The notes beneath the pieces were generated by a model. The model did no database searches and had not been told where the DNA came from. It saw only the letters and a list, made by a program, of their open reading frames with translations. Shown piece by piece: positions 46,964-59,000 of a DNA stretch of 64,000 nt. Every line of letters begins with the position of its first letter. Within the stretch, counting starts at the first letter, position 1. Source of the DNA: Dipylidium caninum (Eukaryota > Platyhelminthes > Cestoda > Cyclophyllidea > Dipylidiidae); NCBI GenBank assembly GCA_017562135.1, contig QEYB01001046.1:1054001-1118000 (forward strand). The letters run 5' to 3'. A program made the translations under genes and the position numbers.

Positions 46964-49900
46964 TTACCCGGCACACGGGTGCACCCACGCCGCGGCCAGT
47001 TGCCTCGAGGATCGCACTGGCATTGAGGAAAGGGAGCGCAATCGCTGCAATACTTTTTTGCCTTTTACGGCTTTTTCCTCTGTGGACTTTCCATCGGATG
47101 ACTTTTTGTCAAAGGCGACGAACTCGAGAAGTCAACGGATTGACCCACTCCTTATTGCTTGAAGAAGGATGAGACGCCTCCGTTTTAGTATTATGCCCGA
47201 GAGTCAGAAATGTGACCTTCAGGCGACTGGTAAAATCACTTGCACGGTTTATAGTAACAAAAGAAACAAGTCCTTATTTGGTCTCCTTATTTTACCAAAA
47301 AACACTTGCTTTTACAATTCGCCACCAGGTAATGTCCATACCCTCCCTGTTAATAATTTATCCAAGCAAAAATTTTAACCAAGCCTTAAAAGTGGTACCT
47401 TGCCAACAAAAAGACCTCCATTGACAGCGCCTCATCAAAATGGCAAGGAAACCGAAGTAAATCAGTGCCACAAGGGAATACTCAGGCAATCTAGAAAGAG
47501 ATTCAACTGACCGTCCATAAGGGGAAGGCGGGGACGATGATTTTTGGTACACACCAATTCTTTCGCCACGGCTATGTCGACATCACGGGGCATCTGAAAG
47601 GGGAAATGGAAGAAGTGAGGGGATAAAATAATGCTGGCGTTAGTGACCTACCCATAATTTGTCAGCATTGCATCCTAGAGACCACGTCAAAATCTCCCAC
47701 ATAACGATGCCCAGAGCGTAGATGTCTGCGCGTTTGTGGGACTCGAAACAGAAGGGGAAAAGGGTGTTTGTGAGAATCTAAAAAGGTTATACCAGAAAAG
47801 GCACTAACAGAACAACGGATAAGGGACAAAGAAACTCTAAAACAAGCATAACTCAAGCCAATCAAGCTTATACACATTTAAACGATCTGTAACTTCGTGT
47901 AAAAGCTATTGGACATACAAGAAATATGAATTCATCATTATATAGGACGGGATTTACAAAGGAATCCAGGGACACGGAGTAAATGCCTCACACGCCCACA
48001 TGAAAATGCTAAGGGACAGAACACAAGGGAAGATGCAAAGTGTTTGGTAGCCTCAAAATCCCCCCGAAATGGATATAACATGCACACCGCATGTGAATTC
48101 GGAAGAGCGGATTGGTGAAGCATAATGTAGAGAGATTATTTTTATCTTAAATAGCTATCTTTGCTATCCACGATTCTTTTACCTGTGCTCCTAACGTGTA
48201 CCGAATGGCTTACAGATAACCAAACTAACTGGGATTAGTTTCCCCGCTATCCGTGTTTTGCAATGCCTTAACCCCATTGAAATCACCGTCTCTCCAACCT
48301 TACTTTCTAAACTTGTACACTCTGGGGGGTGAGACTCGAAGTCATAAGGCTCCATCCAGTTATTCGTGAGATGGAAAAGCAGACAGTTTTGTGCAACTTG
48401 AATGTACGTTTAAGATTTGCGATAAATTACACTCCCCCAACTCTTCTGTATGTAAAAAAATAACCGACAAATATTGTTATAGCTTTAAGTTTACGAGAAT
48501 GTGAACAGCTTCTTAGGCTAACTTATTTCAACATGCCACCTTCGCTAACCACATACAGTAAAATAATTGCCTACAATCGAAATTTTAAAGCTCGTAAGAC
48601 GTCTGAAGCAAGCACTAATCAAAAAATGGGAAGGTCTGTTGATATAATTCAAATTTAACTTCAAAATGACCGCAGAGACTCATCTCAGCCACGTGCCATT
48701 TTGAGGTAAGTAGCGTTAGTCTATTCTGTGATTTAAGATTAATAATGGGCCACATTGCACTCACCTCGGGTGCCATGTAAAAGGGAAGTCCGACTTGAAG
48801 TCCACAGACAGGCCACCAATCAGGAAAGAGGGGAGCGTGGGCACTCGGAACGCAGTGACCAGCCTCGGGGTGAATTCTTGAGCAAACAGAGTGGGAAGGT
48901 GAGTGGTGAGTCGGTGACCAGGTGAGAAGATGAGCTTCATAGGCCTTAAGTAGCTCCTCCAACGGAATGGGGGTGGGGGGCTGGGGGGGCACTGAGAGCA
49001 TACTCTAATCCGCCTATGCAGGTGCTACCGTCGGCTTTGAGGTAGAGGTTCTCTAGGCAAATGTTCCGGTGTGTCAGAGCTGGCCGACCCCTTGTCCCTG
49101 TCATGTCTACGGATTCAAGGGGAACAAAGGGTAAAAACGTTAGCATACTTTAATCATGCACATTTTTCCGTATCGTCGCCGTCGTGACGAGTTACAAACA
49201 CAAAAGTTTCTCAACTCAAGCAAGGACAACTATTTTTCACTAGATACTAAAGGAGTGATAAATAATTAAATGATTAATTCTATTCGACACAGGTTCTAGT
49301 GAAATGTATACCTAGTCAGTTAGTGTCGAGTAAGTCAGAATATCCCTAATAATTTGGTGCAATGGTATTCGAATGCATATGTGACAATAAAGACCAACAT
49401 CTCTCTTATCAGATCCCCTGTTATTATTCTTTTCACCCCGACAATAGTATTACAGTTATACAGTTTTTTTTAACAAACCGGGTACATATGACAGCACAAG
49501 GTATATAAATCGGCATAAGTTCTATTTTTTCATCTCCTTTCCTTCCCTCCTTCAAATATCATAAATTTTAATTAACTTTTCTTGATGTTTGGGAAGGAAA
49601 TATGACGGCTAACCGACTTCTATTCACTACAATGAATGACTTTGTTTTCAAACTAGATTCATAAGGATCGTTTCATTACAATGACGCAAATAGAACTTTA
49701 AATGCTTTAAATGCATATTATTTCCCTTTTAGGTGATATCTAATTTTAACTATGGGGAGTTAAAATGAATTCGGAAAGAGAAACGCGTGTTTGGAGAGGA
49801 GGAGATGGTGACCCGCCAAGGGAAATAATGCGCTTCGTGTACAGAAGGAGTCAAGTTTAAACCACATATTTGAAATCATAAACCACATATTTGAAATCAC

Positions 49901-52900
49901 CACAGGAGTACAAATGAATAAGGTTGTACACAATGACTATAACTAGATTGAACTCCGAAATTACTCTGAGAAAATACTAATTCTCGGGGTAAACAATCGG
50001 TTATACGTATAAGCAACTCAGAAATACGGCCCATAAAAGAGGCGGATCAAGTAGGGAAGCAGGCCTAATAGGTCATTGGCCAGCCAGGACGACCGTTATT
50101 TAGCACCATTTCTTTCATGTTCGATGGGCCAAAAAGACGTGCGAGTCACTTGCTGTCTGCTGCTTCAACCTCTGCTGCATTAGTCAGTAGACACCGATAG
50201 GGCAAGCACAGATGGGAAAGGGTTTGTGGCGCGGGGGCGGAGGAGGGGAAGGAGTGGGGGAAGGCAGAAGGATTGCCACAAATGCACCGCCCTCCACGTA
50301 TTTGTGTGTTCGCACACAAGCATTTGTTCTCTGCCACAACGGGCACCACATTTGCCACAGGCGTCTGGCACGTTGCTATGACAACGCTACGACCCGACTG
50401 ATCACCACTGAATCATGCACACACACACACACACATACACAAGTACATTCAGAGAACATTCCCAAAAGCAAATGCGGAGATAGTTTTATTCCTCCTGCGC
50501 GTGTTTATCTGTAACACCTTTCTGCCCAGGAGGCACCTTTATACTTACCGCTGTAGGGAAATTGCGGCTTCTCACCGACATAAGGTGACATCTGACTTTC
50601 ATGTGTCTGCGACGATAACGTCGTATTTAACTGTTGGAACAGATTGTGCTTGTGGCGGCCGTATTTTATGACACATACGCATCTGGACGGGTTACAGTCT
50701 GCCCACCAGTGACAGTTGTATTTCCCCCTCACCTTCCCTCGCCATCGCCACTACTACCGCAACAGATGTAACTTCCAACCGGCATTCAACAAGTATTTTA
50801 GTTATCATTGTTTTCAAGGGGGCAAAACCTTCCCATTAGCGCCTCTGCTTATTACTGTTCTAAAGTATGCGATGGGTTCCACCATGTAACCTCTGAGGAT
50901 GGAAAGTACTCAGCGAGCGGGAAAAAATGCTGCTGCATTGACAATGGAAACGACATCAGATCAGAAATTTGGGCAGCATGCTGGTATAAATATTACATAG
51001 ATGTTTAAAACAATAAATATGGGGGTCTAAAGCAATGTCAGTTAGGCACAGCGCAAAGTCCTGATCGCTTTGTGAAGGACTGGGATTCCTTTAAAGGATT
51101 TATTAAATTGGGAAAAACTACGTTCATGCAGGTTGTTTCAGAGCAGTTCGACAATAACGACCTAGCTCCTTTAGGCATTATTGGAACAGGGCGATTTGAT
51201 AAAGGTTGTTGGGACTTCTGTAATAAAATACTAAGGAAAGAAGGCATTATGACGTTCTGACTCGCTATAAACAGTATTTTCGATCAGTGTCAGTAATTGC
51301 AGAGAACTGAACGTTCGGATCGACCACCAAAAATATGATGTTCACTAATTCACAAACAAATGTATGAAGATACAACGGAAAAATGATTTTAAATGCGGAA
51401 GGCTGCCTGTCGACTTCGTATGTTAGCTTTACTCTTTCGCCAACTGTTAATAAAAGGATGCACAAATAATAGTGAAACAAAGTTTTTGGATAGGAAATCA
51501 TTCTAAGTCTATGAACTTTTGATTGGCATAACTTCAAAGGATGTACATATTGAATGTATTATCTCCATTCCACACTAATGAATCTTATAAACATTCCAGT
51601 GAAAGAAGGAATTTTGGGGAGAATAAGTTACGCAAAACTTCAGCTAACAGCGAATTTAATTTCTAGTTAACCTTTAATCGAAATAACTCTAACGAAAACG
51701 ACTCTGTAACGTTTTAAGAGGCATACAATCAAGAACTTTGTGCCACAATTAAGATTTGAGACATACTTAAGGTCTAACGATCTACATTAACATTTAAATA
51801 TACGAAAATCTCCCGTTTCGGCCCAGTCCCAGATCATACGGCATTTAGTTGTGCCCGTCACAAGTTCAAAGTGGCTCAAAGTGCCTACCAGTATGGAGAA
51901 AGGTAAGTCCGTTCACCACACCATTCAGAGCACGCAGAGCGAAGGTGAGAAGAGGTGTATGAAGAGACTCTCGTGAAGTGTTCGCGTCCATAAAATTAAA
52001 GAGGGAGCCCCAGGGGTGGAATTCGTTAATGGTGAAGGCACATAACAGAGGCGTCATCTGCGAAGTCAGATGTTAGTAAACCCGTTGCACAGCGCCGAAG
52101 ATCACTGAGGAGGCATACGTCGGCTGCTTTAATACAACTCAGGGATGAATGTCGAAGGACACACTTTCCATGCAGGTAAATCAAGCGCTTCCACAGCATC
52201 ACTGATTTTGTTGGACAGTTGAGAGGCAAAAGACGTACACTCACCGCCTCGCCTTCATATTTGGCTAAGGAGGGCAAAAGTAATTATCAGTTCAGCCACC
52301 AGTTGATATTCAAGAAAGCATGTGTTGAATAACAGGTTTTTATCATTTACCAGTTTGAAAATACCAGAAAGGGCGCTGAAATAGACGTAAGAGCATCCCG
52401 ATTTTAAAACATTTAGGTTATGCTCATGTTACTTGAAAATGGATATGACTAGAGAGTCGTCTTTTCGATTTTGTCCCCCAGTAATAGTAAACGGTTCATT
52501 CGTTACAGAAAGTCTTCGCTCTTCAACGGTCAACGATTGAGAAATTTGATGTTGCTATCTTTGCAGATTATTAGTGCCAAGAACAATCGAACATCGAACT
52601 CCGAGTTTAGTGGTTAAGGACAGATTTTAGGATTTTTTACGTGGAAATGATATGCGACCACCAATCACTGACTTCGAAATCATGACCCTACCTTTCAAAG
52701 GAGTTTAAAAGGAGGGGGAAGTAACAGAGGAGTTACAAAAACTCCAATCCAATTGGTGACCTCTGGTATATGAAGGCAGCCCATCTCGATAATGGGATTT
52801 ATCCTGTTGTAGCGGTAGTCAGTGAGGTTGTGGAAAACAATCTAACTTCAACTGCAAATGATGTTACGCCACCAAATCGACATAAAGAATGCAAATAAAA

Positions 52901-54655
52901 GAATATATCCTGCTTTCAGTGAAATTCGACAGTTCAAAAGGCGATTACGAAAATTAGGACTCGGCTAAGTTGAGTAAATTTTTTAAGATGTAACTGATTT
53001 TTAATAGTAGAGACAACATTCTTCGACGGTCTTATGAGACATTCATACTACTAATACACACCTTCGATATGTTAAGCCTGAATTCCAAATTTCTGTTTAA
53101 TATGCTCTGCTCTTTTACACTGCCAAATTAAAAGAGGTAAATGACATGTTTTAAAAATGACCTGCAATACTACCCGATGCGATGAGTTAATGAAGTGAAT
53201 GAATGCATTTCTCACAATTGGGAGGAGGTGAGCAAACAACCCAATTTTTGGTGTGGATCTGATAGCTTACAGTCCGTTTGCCTATTCTCGTCACATGTGT
53301 GCATTATCCTCAAATTTTTTAGGCAATAGAAATTCTGCACCAACAAAGTTGACTACACCTATATTTGTATAAATAAAGATGCCGATGTCAAAACCTATGG
53401 TTTATGAATAGTATAAGTAGCCTAATTCTCTATATTATAAGGAATCATAATAGTAGACTACACTTTTGAAGGGCTTATTATCAACAAAAAGTGTGCGAAT
53501 TAAGGTAAAGAAAGCGTTTGTATAGGGCAACTTAACATACGAAAGGTCTGGAGAAGATTATAATTATGTCAATAAGTTAAAATTTACAGTGGTGTGTGCT
53601 GAAATTTTATCAATGATAAACGAACCTGAAAAATATTCGCAATTTTGACCACGTGATAGGTGGGTTAAGAATTCTAACTTATGAAGTAACATTTGCCCAT
53701 GAGAGCTTTTATTTTGAACGAACTGAGAAGAAAAGAATGACATGCTTTCCGGCAGGTTTGTTGAATTCGTCGAAGCAGCGGAGGAGCTCTTCAAAATCAA
53801 GTTTTGCTTAGGAGAAGCAAGGTCTTTCAACCAGGAACTACGTCTGAAATTCTTTACTTTGTGTCGTATATACTTAGAAGACGTGAAATATGAAGCCAGC
53901 CGAATGACAATGAAAATGACAATTGTTCCCATCAAAAGAAGTATGACGATATAATAAATTGGCTTCCGTATGGAAAGTGAATTTGAAGTAGTATAATTCT
54001 TTTGATCCATTTCTGTTCTTGACTTCATAAGAAGTTCAGGTGCCGACGAAACAGTTGCTAAAAATGGTGTAGCTTCAACGCGCACGTATTCATCCCCTAA
54101 CGCTTGTAATACGTCACTCTGAACTACTGGAAATTCTCTCGTTTCAAGAAAAGGTAGGCGTTTCTTAAGAGAGGAACCCGTGAAATTGAAAAAATAATTA
54201 CAGATGTTAATGTTTCTGCAACAATACAGCATACCTCCTTTACCGTGCCCGAGTAAATTTTCTCTGCAAGTTAGCAGTAAAAAGGGAGAAAAACCAAGAC
54301 ATCCGTACTTGGTAGGTACGTTATCTTCGGAATGTCCGAAATGTATTGAATTTGTATTTATTTTCCCTGCATGCCGATGCGTACTAGGAGACAAGGTTGA
54401 TTTGTACGTTTCATCCAAAGAAGTGTAGCAATAGCCGTGGGGAGGTGTGATACAAAATCGGACTTCATTTGGCAGGTTGAATATTGAATTGAGAGTTTTG
54501 TTCTGTGAACACTGCTTATTATCATTACATATACAAATCAACTTTTCATTTGGTTTCATCGACAAAATGAGTGGTGTTTTCGCAAAAACAGTTATGGTGA
54601 TCGACACAACGAAATGCAGATAGGATGGAAGGAAGCTAACGGCCTGTGCTTTCAT
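44863..54655 (-). CDS. TGF-beta type I receptor-like protein with degenerate kinase, seven exons
   Basis: Exons, 5' to 3': 54655-53626, 52264-52119, 52057-51889, 49106-48765, 47777-47652, 47593-47512, 45032-44863; phases agree at every junction except for a frame problem inside exon 4. About 687 residues. Signal peptide 1-26; cysteine-rich three-finger ectodomain ~40-153 ending CCRNINICN; transmembrane helix ~231-257; no TTSGSGSG box. The kinase fold is recognisable by CVLRHSSLSCIKAAD, LTFLHTDMTGTRGRPALTH, LPFYMAPE, SHKRADIYALGIVMWEI, ECWNHDADTRLSALRIKKNL. Catalysis looks lost: VAVK is VSVR (R354), HRDLKSKN is HRNICLEN (N463), DLG is GLE (G481), and the glycine loop is gone. A ligand-binding pseudokinase or decoy receptor is inferred. 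Cestodes have active type I receptors; this would be an additional member. Confidence 0.88.
45033..47511 (-). other. Receptor intron 6
   Basis: A 2.5 kb intron with a (CA)n run (46932-46961) and two G-rich tracts (about 46520-46558 and 46836-46905). No nested gene was recognised. Confidence 0.65.
46836..46961. repeat. G-rich tract followed by (CA)n
   Basis: Multiple runs of four to six G at 46836-46905, then about 15 CA units at 46932-46961. The G runs could form a G-quadruplex on the plus strand. Confidence 0.8.
48765..49106 (-). CDS. Receptor exon 4: degenerate catalytic loop and activation segment
   Basis: Starts by completing Asp (DMTGTRGRPALTH), then HRN and GLE in place of HRD and DLG. 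After LEYAL the frame changes at a run of seven G (plus strand 48983-48989). The other frame is open for about 78 codons to GLPFYMAPE before a GTGAGT donor. Either there is one extra base, with a ~55-residue insertion in the activation segment, or about 200 bp here is an intron. Confidence 0.75.
49107..51888 (-). other. Receptor intron 3
   Basis: A 2.8 kb AT-rich intron. It holds a 21-bp tandem duplication (49858-49899) and a short (CA)n (50418-50434). No nested gene was seen. Confidence 0.65.
49858..49899. repeat. Tandem duplication, two 21-bp units
   Basis: Two adjacent identical copies of a unit containing ACCACATATTTGAAATCA. Confidence 0.85.
53626..54655 (-). CDS. Receptor exon 1: signal peptide, ectodomain, transmembrane, juxtamembrane
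   Basis: ATG at 54655 opens a hydrophobic leader (LHFVVSITITVFA). Paired cysteines (LICICND, GYCYTS, KYGCLG, LLTCREN, LYCCRN) fit the three-finger fold of TGF-beta receptors. The membrane helix is YYIVILLLMGTIVIFIVI. The juxtamembrane is Ser/Asn-rich with KSSHGQMLLHKLEF where the GS box would be. Donor GTTCGT, phase 1. Confidence 0.85.
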
Positions 54656-56081
54656 ATAATATCGCGCACTAGAACCTTGAAGTTGTTCACTCAGACTGAT
54701 CGCTTGCAGAACAAAACTAAAGTTATTGATCACCCATAAAATAAATTGAACAAGGTATGGTTCTATAAGTTTTTTGCCAAGTTAGTGAAGTACTGTGGTA
54801 CATATTTAGGAGGCGAGAGAAAATTTTTGATCTAAAAGAAAAAACTCTTACGTGGAAACGTCAAATTTGACGGTGCATGTGCGATGAAAATTTATTAATT
54901 AGAAAAAAAGTTGGAGGTCGAGGCCCCTGGCTGTCATCTTCTGTGTGCTTTACAACGGGATATTATGGCTATGTGGAAGCAGGTAAACTTTTGATCATCC
55001 ACAAATTGCTTCAGATCACCTTAATCTACAAAAGTATGAGTATCTGATCAAAACCGGGTGGGAATTGTCACAACTGCCTAATGTTGATGTTGCTTTCCTT
55101 ACATTGCGGATTTTTTACGACTTATGCCTTAACATCCAGGTTGCAAAGGCCTTTCAACAAAAAAAGGAAGCTCCAATACACTCAAGTGGTTAATACTGCA
55201 TCTCGGCTCCGTCTCTTCTAGCTCTTCATCGACGCCTGTTGTTAGGAATAAAATCAAGTTATAAGTTAGAGCATCCATTATACGAACTTCACGGACAAGG
55301 ATCGTTTTATGATTCATTGTTTTATACCTATATCAATTAAATACGTCTCCTCTTCGAATGAACTCTGTCCCATTGATTCAAACGACAGTACAGAGCATGC
55401 GTAATGGGCATAACAAAATGCAGATTAATATTTCGAGGCTCCCATCAAATCGTCACATCGGATTCTATTTCTGCGGTAGAAGTGAGATAAAAATTGTTTA
55501 GTGCCTGCTTCTAGAAGATTTCACTTAAGTTGATGGCACTTATACTTGTCGCTGCGAGTAAATGCTAAAATCTTTTAGGCGCCAAATTTCTCAAATTACA
55601 CTGCACACATTTGGGCAGGCACCTTCTTATTTCCGATTCATGGAAACCGTGACACTTCACTATTTCAGACCTTTCATTGCCCACACTATTACAAATCCCG
55701 GTAATCTTGCGAAAGTAACGGATTTCATAAATAGTGTTGAGAAATGATTTTTCTTATTGCATATCGACGAAAATAGATGCTATGACCCTTTGAGACTAGT
55801 CAATAGCGTTGCTGATTTCTTATATTTCAATAACATGTTCAGTTGCAACATTGCAGGCATGGTTTTTTGAAAGAATCACGATAAACGACGTGAAAAGATA
55901 TGATTACTTCGAAATCACTTCTTAGAAAGATACCACATGGCTCAAAATGCGTGAAGATTGCGGAAAAGACATTCTCTTAAGTGTCAACAGATTTCAGCGG
56001 GCTTAACCTTTTAATTTACTTGGACCATGCACTGCTTAGTTTGGATTGGACGCTGGCGTGGGAGTTTGTCTTTCTCCCCTC
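54656..56081. other. Divergent intergenic region, receptor and Nup358-like gene
   Basis: 1.4 kb between the start codons of the minus-strand receptor gene and the plus-strand Nup358-like gene. It probably carries both promoters. AT-rich, with no recognised element and no convincing open frame. Confidence 0.5.
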
Positions 56082-59000
56082 ATGTATTCTACGAAGCATC
56101 AGGTAGATAAGTACGTACGGAGCATTCTGTCCAACAGTTTAAATAAATCGGAGGTACTAGTTATGGGTAATTTTGACTTTGTGTAGAAGAATCTTTATGG
56201 ATATCAATTTGCTAAACTCTATGTTGACGTGCGCGACTATCAAACCGCTCGGGAGTAAGTACACATACTTTTAACCTTTTAGATATATTAATGAATTTAT
56301 TGCCGTGAGGCAAAATTACCCCCCAGCGTTCCAACTTCTGGGTCAAATCCTGGAGGCTATGAGTTCTGTTTCTGAGGCAGTCGGAGCTTATCAGAAGGCA
56401 TATGAACTTGATCCCTCAAACAAGCAACTCGTTTTAAAAAGTAATGATTTGAACTTTTAACGCTGAATACTAGTTTGTGACCTGGTTTCAAGACACAACG
56501 TCCCACTTTCGAAAAGCAACGCTAGTATATACTCCCCTTCAAATTGGAGCATATTATGCAAAAATATAGATTCTGCCACGAATGTAAGTAGTGAAACTTT
56601 AACTTTTTTTCCACAGCAATCGGAAGTTTTGCAAAGCCGCATTTCACTACTGAAAAACCTATTACCTCGCGGAGATTTTCATGAAGCCTTCGACTTATGC
56701 ATTACAACTATCAACGAGTTTGTGTGCATTGACAGGACCGCATGGCATAATGCCGTTTTGGATTTCATTTTTGTATTTCTGATATTCGCTGTCTAATTCT
56801 CCTTCTAGCGTGTGCCTACTTCCTGTCACAATTGCTCTTGGTACAAACAAGTTGGTTCACTTCAAGGTTTTGCACTAGTCGAAATCCTTCGTCTTACTGC
56901 AAATACGGCTTGTCTATCTGATTTCCTTTCCAAGTTAGCTCAAGTAGATGAATATATTGTGGGGCTGTTAAGTTCATCTTCACGTGATGATAATCTGGCA
57001 GTTGAAATACAGTTGCGCTTCTTCTTTTACCTTTCTGTTTACTTTCAAAGGCTTGCCAAAAAGGTATTTTCCGATATATAAGCTAATTAAGTTCTTCAAG
57101 AGAGGTACTCGTGCCAATTTGGGAATTCTTATCGATGCTTGTCTAAATTGCACAACTTCTCTTAAAACAACTTCTCCTCATGTTGATCGCCTTTTTTCTA
57201 AACCGGTTTGGAACCATTTGTACTCCGAAGGATTGTCGCTAAGGCTGCAATCAGCAGTTTTGGCTAAGCCGTCTGAAAATAAGCCAGTTGTTTGGAAATC
57301 GCTCTTATTTGAAGCCTTGGATCAAGATAATCTTTCCAAAAACAAGCAATTCAAGTTTGAATTCCTTCATAGCTTGGAGGAGTCTCTTGGAAGTGGCAAT
57401 ATTCACTTACACGATGTGGAGGAACTATACTCAAAACTTCTTGAATACAAATCTGATGATATAAGCATTATCCTCTGGTACATTTTACGTCCTCTAAATA
57501 CTCAAGAGGAAAACGCGTCCGGTGATCTAGCTCTTCCTTTGGTTCGACTTCAAACTATCGTTGATTGTAAGTTTGGTTCAATCGTTCTTGTCTTTCCTTT
57601 CGTGTTTTGAATAATTTTGTCTTGTGTTAGCCATTAACCGTATCCTTCCCATGACGCCTCTATCGACCGAAGGTAAGGAACTATGCCAGTTGGATGGGAT
57701 CGTGTTTTTGGTTGCGCTTTCTGTCGCATATTTGATCCGGTCTGCCTCGCTTGAGCCCCCAACAGGACGTCCTCAAGCATCATTATCGTGGCCATCTCAG
57801 CCACTGTGTCTGTTTAACACTCGTGCGCTACCAACCGGAGTGCATCGCCGATTTTGGAGTGACTTTTGTACACATACCAAAAATGAGTCGGTGACGTTTT
57901 TTCATTACATTGAACGGATCGTAATTTTTTCTTACTTGAACCCATCTCTTCCTTTGCAGTTGTGCTGAGTCCAATCTGACGCACTTCGTCGATCAGTTAC
58001 GTTTCATCAAACCAGCGATGATGCCCGCACGCTTAATTCTTCGCGTGGCTCGTGCCATTTCCCGTCTTCCGTTGGAGTTCTCTGCTACTGACATAGTTTT
58101 AGCTAGAGCGGCTCATATCTGGGAAGCTGGTCTGTGTGCTCTAATGCGGAACCCCAAGTGCGTAGAACCTAACTTGACTCCTGTGGGCTATTATCTACGT
58201 CTATCAAATGTTCATTTTTTTTCCAAAGAGCGGAAGAAAAGTACCCCTGCGAGAATGTCCTTTTTCCCACTGATCTGAATTCAGATTGGTGGTACGGCGC
58301 ACAAATGGAGAATCTTATTAACGTAGCTTCGAAAGACCGACTATGGTTTTTTATTGGTTGGCGTTGGCTCACCTCCTACTGGCTAGAACATCCACCGTTG
58401 AAGTTGGAAACCTTAATAAATCATCTTCACTATCTGGAGGATCAACGGCTACCGGTGGATACTGAATGTGTTCTTTTGGCGGCGAAACTGGTGGAAAAAT
58501 CAATGGGCCCGGATACGACTTCACCTACTACTAAATCTTTAGGAAATCTTGCATTACGACTTCTAAATACTGCGAGTGAATCGGTGCGAAGAAGTCCAAT
58601 CGTCGATAAATCTTTGGTAGGCATAGGACCGTTGGAAGATGGGGGGAGGCTATGGTTTTTAGATATTGTGTATATTCTTATTATTTGTAGACCGTCATAA
58701 TAAAGGACATTTCAGATGCGATTACGTCATTGCAAAAAGTCGTAGGAGTGTCGCGCACACCCGGTGAGCAGCTATTCCCGTCTGCTCGCTGTTCCCGTCT
58801 TCGGCTTTCTTTTCGCGATGCTTTTAATTTTTTTTGACTTATCTTTCTCTGAAGATAGCTCCTATCCCTTTCTAACAAGTAAAGTTCTCGAGGATGAGGG
58901 GTGGGGGTTGGTATATTTTTCTCGAGAAGATTCCAGTCCCATCTTGACGACCTTGTTTTCCCGTTTAGACATTTTTTTGTCTTAGAATATTTTGAATGGT

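Noticed and set aside
46589..46988. Cys/Val-rich minus-strand frames
   Set aside because: They translate the CA repeat and G-rich tracts within an intron of the receptor gene.
44863..54655. The receptor as a decayed pseudogene
   Set aside because: All junction phases agree, the signal peptide, ectodomain cysteines, membrane helix and kinase-end motifs are intact, and the catalytic losses are clean substitutions. One homopolymer-associated frame break remains and is reported separately.
55129..55747. Short frames upstream of the Nup358-like gene as an extra 5' exon
   Set aside because: The exon at 56082 already aligns with the very start of RanBP2, and these frames show no resemblance to it.
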